A DNA stretch of 28,513 bases, taken from Candidatus Fermentibacterota bacterium. GTDB lineage: Bacteria > JAFGKV01. Under the pieces are notes generated by a model. The model ran no database searches, was not told the origin of the DNA, and was given only the letters and a program-made list of their open reading frames with translations. How positions within the stretch are numbered: the first letter of the stretch is position 1; the number at the start of each line of letters is the position of its first letter. This document shows, piece after piece, positions 23,973 to 28,513 of the stretch. Made by a program: the position numbers and the translations under genes. The stretch lies in assembly GCA_016928395.1 (NCBI GenBank), contig JAFGKV010000254.1:1-28513 (forward strand). Reading direction: 5' to 3'.

Positions 23973-25728
23973 GACTCTGCCCGCCCTCGCCCTGATGTTG
24001 GCATCGCTGGCCGTGCCCGCCCTCGCCTTGGAACGCCTCGCCGTGCTCGATCTCCGCGCACAGGACGATCGGGTGGATGCGCGGGACGTGGCGCAGATCG
24101 GCGACGAATTGCGCACGCAGATCGTTGTCCTCGGCAGCCGTCGAGGCACCTTCAGATGCCTTGATCGCCAAGAGATGGAGTCGCGGCTGCGGGAGATGGC
24201 GTTCTCCCTCACGGATTGCGTAGACAACGAGTGCGTGTTGGAGGTCGGGCGTGCCCTGACCGCGAAGAAGATGGTGGCGGGCCAGGTCGGGAAGGTCGGA
24301 ACCCTATTCAGGATTTCCGCCCACCTTCTCGATGTTGAAACCGGCGAGATCGCGCAAGCCGCGTCGGTGCAGATAACCGGTGGCATCGAGGAAGTGCTGC
24401 GGACCGGCGTGCCGCAGATCGTGGCGAAGCTTTTCGGCCTTGCCGAGCCCACACCGACGCGTCCTCCAGCGCCCGAGCCCTCGCGTCCCACGGTTCAACC
24501 TCCCGCGACAACCGATGCGGCCGATCTTTTCGCCCAGGCGGGAAAAGCCTATACGGCGGGGAGGTGGCTGGAGGCGCTTCGCCTCTATGAGCGGGTTGAC
24601 GCGCTCGAGCCCGGCAATCCGGTGGTGGCGATGCGCATCAAGGAGTGCGCTACCAAGGCCGATGAAGCCAGCAAGGCAGCCGAGTATGAGGCGTGGCGGC
24701 AGGATGCCCTGCGGAAACGCGACTTCTACGTCGAGACCGCTCGGGGCCTCCTGAACGCCAACCGGTCGTGTGAGGCAGGGAAGTACGTCTTGCTGGCTTT
24801 TGCCGGTGATTGGCAGTGGAAGCAGGGAAGAGATCTTGTTGAAGACGTTCTTTGGAAGTCGTCGACGCCTGACCAGTGCTGCGATGCGGACGGGGCGTTC
24901 AGTTCGCTCTCACTGGATGCGAAGTATATCAACGACCTGAAGCAGAACGCCCGGCAGGTCTGCGCGGGGCTCAAACCTGGCTCGCTGGTCATCGAAGTCT
25001 CGGAGGAGGGGGCTTCGGTGGCGCTGGATGGCTCACGCATCGGCGCAAGCCCGCTTCCGGCGCGCAAGGTCAAGGCTGGGAGTCATCAGATAGCTGCGAC
25101 GAAGCAGGGCTTCCAGGATGCGCGGACCACCGCGGTGGTCTCGCCGGGAGCGACGGTGACGGCATCGCTGAGGCTGGTTCCCGACACCGGTGCCGCCGAC
25201 ATTCTGTCTACCCCCACGGGGGCTCGGGTAGTGGTCAATGGCGTCGAGATCGGCGTAACTCCTCTTCAGGGCGTGCGCCTGCCGGTGGGTCGGCAACCGA
25301 TCACGCTGACCATGCCGCGGCACGAGTCGTGGAGTGGATGGCTTGATCTCGGCCCCGAGCGTGCGACGCGGCTTTCGGAGACGCTGCTCCCCAAGACCAA
25401 GGGCAAGGCGCTGGCACGATCTGCCGCACTCCCGGGCTGGGGACAGCGCTACATGGAGCATCCGGGACGGGGATGGGCGTACACGGTAGTGCAGATCGCG
25501 GCGGTCGGCGCGGCCGTGTACGGCTACTCGGCGCACAGTTCCGCCCTCGACGAATACGACGAGGCGCGGGCCGCGTTCGTGAACGCGACTGCGGGTCACG
25601 AGGCCCTGTGGGAGACGATGGAGGCGAAGCACCAAGAAGCGACCGACACGCAGAAGACCGCGAACCTGACGATGTCGCTGGCGTTGGGCATCTACCTCTG
25701 GAATCTCGCCGATGCGCTGCTGTTCTGA
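23956..25728 (+). CDS. CsgG/FlgO-like exported protein with two PEGA domains
   Basis: 590 residues if read from GTG 23956 (GGAGGGG about 7 bases ahead); ATG 23968 gives a tidier signal peptide (MKTLPALALMLASLAVPALA). Layout: a CsgG/FlgO-like domain (ERLAVLDLRAQDDRV, RCLDRQEMESRLREM, ALTAKKMVAGQVGKVGTLFR); a Pro-rich linker; a TPR-like helical part (LFAQAGKAYTAGRWLEALRL, YERVDALEPGNP); two PEGA domains (GSLVIEVSEEGASVALDGSR and ADILSTPTGARVVVNGVEIG); and a C-terminal membrane segment (VVQIAAVGAAVYGYSAHSSA, MSLALGIYLWNLADALLF). Probably an envelope sensor or anchoring protein. It shares its end-to-end plan with the gene at 12652-13572. It stands alone between two toxin-antitoxin pairs. Confidence 0.78.
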   Translation: MQRRMKTLPALALMLASLAVPALALERLAVLDLRAQDDRVDARDVAQIGDELRTQIVVLGSRRGTFRCLDRQEMESRLREMAFSLTDCVDNECVLEVGRALTAKKMVAGQVGKVGTLFRISAHLLDVETGEIAQAASVQITGGIEEVLRTGVPQIVAKLFGLAEPTPTRPPAPEPSRPTVQPPATTDAADLFAQAGKAYTAGRWLEALRLYERVDALEPGNPVVAMRIKECATKADEASKAAEYEAWRQDALRKRDFYVETARGLLNANRSCEAGKYVLLAFAGDWQWKQGRDLVEDVLWKSSTPDQCCDADGAFSSLSLDAKYINDLKQNARQVCAGLKPGSLVIEVSEEGASVALDGSRIGASPLPARKVKAGSHQIAATKQGFQDARTTAVVSPGATVTASLRLVPDTGAADILSTPTGARVVVNGVEIGVTPLQGVRLPVGRQPITLTMPRHESWSGWLDLGPERATRLSETLLPKTKGKALARSAALPGWGQRYMEHPGRGWAYTVVQIAAVGAAVYGYSAHSSALDEYDEARAAFVNATAGHEALWETMEAKHQEATDTQKTANLTMSLALGIYLWNLADALLF

Positions 25729-25753
25729 AGAGTGAAGAGTGAAGAGTGAGGAG
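25726..25753. repeat. Heptanucleotide array starting at a stop codon
   Basis: TGAAGAG three times, then TGAGGAG, in exact register from 25726. The first TGA is the stop of the CsgG/PEGA gene; the next two place TGA in the other two forward frames. Confidence 0.85.
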
Positions 25754-25785
25754 AGTGCTGCCTCGTCGGAGTCTTTGGAGCTCGG

Positions 25786-25812
25786 CGTGGACGCCGCAGA
25801 GCGGCGTCCACG
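25786..25812. repeat. Perfect 12-bp hairpin D
   Basis: CGTGGACGCCGC (25786-25797), loop AGA, GCGGCGTCCACG (25801-25812). It abuts repeat A copy 4. It has no T-run, so it is not an ordinary terminator, although it could act as a transcript end after the CsgG/PEGA gene. Confidence 0.8.
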
Positions 25813-25842
25813 TAGGTTGGGTTAGCGAATGCGTAACCCAAC
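25812..25842. repeat. Dispersed inverted repeat A, copy 4
   Basis: GTAGGTTGGGTTAGCG then AATGCGTAACCCAAC. It has the same orientation as copy 2 and is near-identical to it, ending 27 bases before the MNT gene. Confidence 0.85.
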
Positions 25843-25868
25843 ATTGACCTGTGGAAAGTGACGTGACG

Positions 25869-26171
25869 ATGACCGAACAGGACAAGCAGGCGGTCAAACG
25901 GATGCTGGCGCAGTGTTTGAGTCGTGATCGCGAGGTCACCAAGGTCGTGGTGTTCGGGTCATTCCTGACCAGCGAGACGCCACATGACATCGACGTGGCG
26001 GTCTTCCAGGACAGCGGGGAGGGCTACCTCCCTCTCGCCCTGAGGTATCGCAAGAGGACACGCGCCGTCTCTCGGATCATTCCTCTCGATATCATACCCG
26101 TCGGCTCGCGTGCCGGGAGCGGGCCATTCCTTGCGGAAATAGCCAAGGGAGAGGTGATCTATGAGCGGTGA
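25869..26171 (+). CDS. MNT-type minimal nucleotidyltransferase
   Basis: 100 residues from ATG 25869; GTG 25863 or 25851 could extend it by 2 or 6 residues. GGAAAG at 25853-25858 favours the later starts. Pol-beta-fold motif: VVVFGSFLTSETPHDIDVAV, with G30-S31 and D40-x-D42, and a later Asp74 in IPLDII as third metal ligand. The GS-to-DxD gap is two residues shorter than in the classical motif. Such proteins pair with HEPN partners; in studied cases the MNT is the antitoxin and nucleotidylates the HEPN toxin. It overlaps the HEPN gene by 11 bases. Confidence 0.82.
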   Translation: MTEQDKQAVKRMLAQCLSRDREVTKVVVFGSFLTSETPHDIDVAVFQDSGEGYLPLALRYRKRTRAVSRIIPLDIIPVGSRAGSGPFLAEIAKGEVIYER

Positions 26172-26538
26172 GTCTCTTCGCTGGCTGAGCTACGCCGCGG
26201 AGAACCTACGATCCGCCGAGGTCTTGCTGGAGAGTGGATTGTACAACCCGAGTCTGCAGAATGCGCAACAGGCCGTCGAGAAATGCCTCAAGTCCCTCCT
26301 CATTCGGCACTCGCTGGAGTTCAAACGGACGCATAGCATTGCGGGCCTCAGAGCGCTCCTTGCCGAAGCCGGTGTGGTGGTTGACCTGAGCGATGACGAA
26401 TGTGATCTGCTCGATTCGATCTATCTTCCGTCGAGATACCCTCTCGGCAGTGCTCTGCCGGATTTCGAACCCGATGAGGAGCTGTGTCACCGGTGCAGCG
26501 AGATCGCCGAACGAGTGCTGAATGCCGCTGGGTTATGA
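26161..26538 (+). CDS. HEPN-domain protein
   Basis: 125 residues, all-helical. It matches the HEPN family that pairs with MNT proteins: LSYAAENLRSAEVLLESG, NPSLQNAQQAVEKCLKSLLI, THSIAGLRALL, and the ending IYLPSRYPLG. The RNase signature R-x4-6-H of toxic HEPN proteins is not obvious; the family-typical Ser-Arg-Tyr-Pro stands where it might be expected. It may therefore be a non-nuclease partner, or a toxin using other residues. The 11-base overlap with the MNT gene shows they form one unit; a toxin-antitoxin role is an inference from the pairing. Confidence 0.83.
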   Translation: MSGESLRWLSYAAENLRSAEVLLESGLYNPSLQNAQQAVEKCLKSLLIRHSLEFKRTHSIAGLRALLAEAGVVVDLSDDECDLLDSIYLPSRYPLGSALPDFEPDEELCHRCSEIAERVLNAAGL

Positions 26539-26583
26539 GACGATGTCGTCAGTTGGAGCCCCGGATCCAGCGGAGCTGGACCA

Positions 26584-26602
26584 AGCGCCGACAGGCGCGA
26601 AC
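26584..26602. repeat. Dispersed palindromic repeat C, copy 2
   Basis: Identical over 19 bases to 21347-21365 (GCGCC/GGCGC hairpin). It is preceded by another small hairpin, TCCAG/CTGGA, at 26566-26580. Confidence 0.8.
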
Positions 26603-26605
26603 GAA

Positions 26606-26647
26606 CTGAGAGCTGAGAGCGGATAGTCGATAGCAGATAGCTTCGAG
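26606..26647. repeat. Heptanucleotide array upstream of the DGR target gene
   Basis: In sevens: CTGAGAG, CTGAGAG, CGGATAG, TCGATAG, CAGATAG, CTTCGAG. TGA and TAG triplets fall in all three frames. It ends 25 bases before the ATG at 26673. Confidence 0.75.
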
Positions 26648-26672
26648 CGGAGCTCGGACACGGGAGGATGAG

Positions 26673-27800
26673 ATGCGAACATTGTTGATCGTGGCGGGTC
26701 TGGCGACGATTGGGTTCTTGTTGGTCCCACGTTGCGCCAAGGAGCCGACGGCGTTGCCAGCGCAGGAGTGGATTGACCTACTGTCGCCGACGCAGGGAAC
26801 TACCTGGACGGTCGGCGACACCGCCAGCGTCACCTGGACCTCCCGCGGAACCTCGGGCCAGGTGAAGATCGAGCTGAGCCGAGGCGGGTCATCGTGGACA
26901 ACTCTTGGGACCGTTTCTGCCAGTGCAAACGCATACGACTGGGTCGTGACCGGGCCTGAGGCAACCGGGTGTCGGGTGCGGGTGAGTGATTCCGCCGACG
27001 GGAGCCCAAGCGTCCAGAGCGGCGCCCTTGCCATCAGCGAGTTCCACTCCCTTCTCGACATGGTCTCCCTCTCAGGCGGGACGTTCCAGATGGGGTCGAC
27101 GTCGTCGTGGGCGTACTCCTGGGAGCAGCCGGTGCACCAAGTGACCGTATCGGCCTTCTCCATTGCCAAGGATGAAGTGACGCAGGCCCAGTATCAGGAG
27201 GTGATGGGGACGAATCCGTCGTATTTCCAGGGGGCGAACCGGCCGGTGGAGCAGGTGACATGGTGGGATGCGGCGAAGTTCTGCAATGCGTTGAGCGCGA
27301 GGGAGGGGTTGACGAAGTTCTACAACGATGATGATTTGAACAGTCAGGCGAGCACGGTGCGGATGACGTGGAGTGCGAACGGGTATCGGTTGCCGACCGA
27401 AGCGGAGTGGGAGTATGCGTGTCGTGCGGGGAGCACGACAGACTTCTACAACGGGAACCTGACGAATCCGTACTGTGAGCCATTGGATCCGAACCTGGAT
27501 CTTATCGGGTGGTACTGCGGGAACTCGAACGACCAGACCCACGACGTGGGCGGCAAGCAGCCGAACACGTTTGGGTTGTACGACATGAGCGGGAACGTAT
27601 GGGAGTGGTGCAATGACTGGTATGGGGACTATTCCTCGGGGTCGCAGACCGATCCGACTGGGCCGAGCAGCGGGTCGACCCGGGTGCGACGCGGCGGCAG
27701 CTGGTACAGCTACGCGCAGAGCTGCCGCTCCGCGTACCGCTACGACTACTCGCCCGGCTACAGCTACTACGACATCGGCTTCCGTCTCGTTCGCCGTTAG
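26673..27800 (+). CDS. DGR target: exported C-type-lectin (FGE/SUMF1) fold protein
   Basis: 375 residues; GGAGG 5 bases before ATG 26673. An export signal (residues 1 to about 20) ends V-P-R-C, a weak lipobox, so lipid anchoring is uncertain. Residues about 32-121 form an Ig-like domain of the Kre9/KNH type (DLLSPTQGTTWTVGDTASVT, DWVVTGPEATGCRVRVSDSA). Residues 127-375 are the formylglycine-generating-enzyme/sulfatase-modifying fold: GGTFQMGS, DEVTQAQYQEVMG, PVEQVTWWDAAKFCNALS, YRLPTEAEWEYACRAG, GLYDMSGNVWEWCNDW, RRGGSW, GFRLVRR. The copper-binding Cys pair of true FGE is not kept; only C351 remains near the site, so it is probably a binding protein. This fold is a standard DGR variable-protein scaffold. 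The downstream HRDC and Avd genes support that reading. Confidence 0.9.
   Translation: MRTLLIVAGLATIGFLLVPRCAKEPTALPAQEWIDLLSPTQGTTWTVGDTASVTWTSRGTSGQVKIELSRGGSSWTTLGTVSASANAYDWVVTGPEATGCRVRVSDSADGSPSVQSGALAISEFHSLLDMVSLSGGTFQMGSTSSWAYSWEQPVHQVTVSAFSIAKDEVTQAQYQEVMGTNPSYFQGANRPVEQVTWWDAAKFCNALSAREGLTKFYNDDDLNSQASTVRMTWSANGYRLPTEAEWEYACRAGSTTDFYNGNLTNPYCEPLDPNLDLIGWYCGNSNDQTHDVGGKQPNTFGLYDMSGNVWEWCNDWYGDYSSGSQTDPTGPSSGSTRVRRGGSWYSYAQSCRSAYRYDYSPGYSYYDIGFRLVRR
27690..27797 (+). other. Candidate DGR variable region (VR)
   Basis: The last ~36 codons of the target gene, from about RRGGSW to the end. At residues 345, 346, 347, 350, 355, 357, 358, 359, 363, 364, 365, 366 and 367 the codons are only TAC, AGC or GAC, each one substitution from AAC. 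Constant codons between them (GCG, CGC, TCC, CCC, GGC, TTC) carry no A in the first two positions. Codon use also shifts here to almost all C-ended codons, unlike the GGG/GAT/CGT-rich stretch before it. Exact boundaries need the template repeat, which is not in the window. Confidence 0.78.
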
Positions 27801-27840
27801 GTTTGGGATTTTGAAATTCTTACCTTTTGCGGGTCTTGGG

Positions 27841-27895
27841 CGCGGGGCCACAGCCGACGCGGCAGCGAAGCGGAGCCGCGGGCTGTGGCCCCGCG
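27841..27895. repeat. Large perfect hairpin downstream of the VR
   Basis: CGCGGGGCCACAGCC (27841-27855) is perfectly complementary to GGCTGTGGCCCCGCG (27881-27895), a 15-bp stem. Inside it CGCGGC (27858-27863) pairs with GCCGCG (27875-27880) around an 11-base loop. It lies 41 bases after the target stop, following an AT-rich tract (27801-27831). Hairpins downstream of the VR are known DGR target-site elements. Confidence 0.85.
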
Positions 27896-27900
27896 GGAGA

Positions 27901-27928
27901 CGCCGGAGCGCCCTTGGGCGTTCCGGCG
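27901..27928. repeat. Second hairpin, just before the HRDC gene
   Basis: CGCCGGAGCGCCC (27901-27913), TT, GGGCGTTCCGGCG (27916-27928): 13 pairs with a single G-T. It starts 5 bases after the first hairpin and ends 9 bases before the HRDC ATG. No T-run follows. Confidence 0.8.
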
Positions 27929-27937
27929 CAGCCGAAA

Positions 27938-28435
27938 ATGGCGGATCTTCCCGATAGCGGTCTCGATCACCGTTTGAGGATCTTCACGGTGGCGTTCGAC
28001 GCGGAGACGAAGACATTCCGCGATGAGGAGCTACGGCTGTTCCTGGCCGGCAGGCGGCTCCTGCGCTCGGAAGCCGCGTTCTTCCAGGTGGACGGCGTTC
28101 CCTTTTGGTCGGTGCTCTTGGAGTATCGGGAGGGGCCGCACGAAGGAGAACCCAAGGAGGAACCGCTGGCCGGGCCGGCGGGAGCGCTCATGGAGCGGCT
28201 TCGCGAATGGCGCAAGGAGGAGGCCGCGCGGCGAGGGCTTCCCGTGTACGTGATCGCCACGAACAGCGAGCTTCGGCAGGTGGCTGCCCGCATGCCGCAC
28301 TCGTTCGAGGGGCTGCGTTCCATCAAGGGTTTCGGGAAGCGCAAGATAGAGGAGTACGGCGCCGCGATTCTGGAGGAGGTCAAATCGTTCGTAGGGGAGC
28401 GCGCGCGCGCCGAAGGAGGCAGCCCTGATGCGTGA
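27938..28435 (+). CDS. HRDC-domain protein, DGR accessory type
   Basis: 165 residues from ATG 27938; the frame is open further upstream but runs through the two hairpins. The N-terminal half (RLRIFTVAFDAETKTFRDEE, LRLFLAGRRLLRSEAAFFQV, PFWSVLLEY) resembles the short alpha-beta module fused to HRDC in DGR cassettes. The C-terminal half (about 84-152) is an HRDC helical domain: LMERLREWRKEEAARRGLPV, VIATNSELRQVAARMP, LRSIKGFGKRKIEEYGAAIL. HRDC domains bind nucleic acid in RecQ and RNase D; proteins of this kind are known DGR accessory genes, possibly standing in for or adding to Avd. No strong ribosome site is seen. It overlaps the next gene by 8 bases. Confidence 0.88.
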   Translation: MADLPDSGLDHRLRIFTVAFDAETKTFRDEELRLFLAGRRLLRSEAAFFQVDGVPFWSVLLEYREGPHEGEPKEEPLAGPAGALMERLREWRKEEAARRGLPVYVIATNSELRQVAARMPHSFEGLRSIKGFGKRKIEEYGAAILEEVKSFVGERARAEGGSPDA

Positions 28436-28513
28436 AGACTATCCGGTGTTCGTGCACTGGTATCGCTTGCTGGATTGGATCCTCGACACCGTGGAGCGCT
28501 TCCCCAAGAGCGC
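28428..28513 (+). CDS. avd: Avd-like DGR accessory protein (N-terminal part only)
   Basis: The gene starts at ATG 28428 (GGAGG at 28415-28419) and is cut by the window end after 28 codons. The translation MREDYPVFVHWYRLLDWILD continues TVERFPKS. The pattern W-Y-x-x-x-x-W-[IL]-L-x-x-[TV]-E-[RK]-F-P-K is the opening of Avd / four-helix-bundle (23S-IVS-like) proteins. Avd forms a pentameric basic barrel that binds the DGR reverse transcriptase and template RNA. The call rests on only 28 residues plus context (HRDC gene and lectin-fold target directly upstream); an IVS-type four-helix protein is the alternative. Confidence 0.8.
   Translation, partial: MREDYPVFVHWYRLLDWILDTVERFPKS

Noticed and set aside
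18119-26647. CRISPR array
   Set aside because: Repeats are 6-7 bases or single palindromes with irregular spacing; no 24-40-base direct repeat with even spacers exists.
27801-27831. Template repeat or IMH in the AT-rich tract after the target gene
   Set aside because: It does not resemble the VR. No second copy of the VR is seen anywhere in the window, so the template must be outside it.
27072-27851. Long minus-strand frame opposite the DGR target gene
   Set aside because: Arg/Pro/Val-rich shadow of the GC-skewed lectin-fold coding strand; the plus-strand protein has clear family motifs.

Overview
The window is GC-rich bacterial chromosomal DNA (one contig piece, cut at both ends). The gene set points to a double-membrane (diderm) bacterium, probably of the FCB/candidate-phylum type. 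The clues are FlgD-type Ig and PorV-like barrel proteins, a giant fibronectin-III lipoprotein, CsgG/FlgO-like and PEGA surface proteins, a DUF3098-type small membrane protein and a Minf_1886-family protein. The lineage is an inference; no rRNA or marker gene here settles it.

Region 1 (366-8548, + strand) is a tightly packed, largely overlapping gene string. It holds a secreted FlgD-Ig protein, a PorV-like barrel, a three-part fusion (phosphopentomutase, then a T2SS-E N-terminal/MshEN domain, then cytidine deaminase), pyrimidine nucleoside phosphorylase, a RodZ-like protein and UvrB. The fusion plus the phosphorylase make a compact nucleoside-salvage module: deaminate cytidine, phosphorolyse the product, isomerise the pentose phosphate. 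Region 2 (8570-13572, - strand) is a two-gene envelope operon: a CsgG-like periplasmic protein, then a 1350-residue Fn3 lipoprotein. Region 3 (14041-18111, +) carries a Minf_1886 protein, a PH-like membrane protein, MiaA, a predicted outer-membrane barrel and a lipoprotein. Region 4 (18629-21231, +) has two family-2 glycosyltransferases, an IscU/NifU-like protein, a small membrane protein and tRNA-Val and tRNA-Asp, closed by a good intrinsic terminator.

Region 5 (about 21.3 kb to the end) looks accessory. It has a TlpA-like thioredoxin, HicAB, a DUF2281/PIN pair, a CsgG/PEGA protein and an MNT/HEPN pair. Its spacers are packed with palindromic dispersed repeats and degenerate heptanucleotide arrays that often begin at, or contain, gene stop codons.

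The main find is at the right edge: the left half of a diversity-generating retroelement (DGR). A secreted C-type-lectin/formylglycine-enzyme-fold protein (26673-27800) ends in a segment where 13 codons are all TAC, AGC or GAC, each one substitution from AAC, as adenine-specific mutagenesis would leave. It is followed by two strong hairpins, an HRDC-domain accessory gene (27938-28435) and the first 28 codons of an Avd-like four-helix-bundle gene (28428 to the window end). The template repeat and reverse transcriptase should lie just beyond base 28513; neither is visible here.
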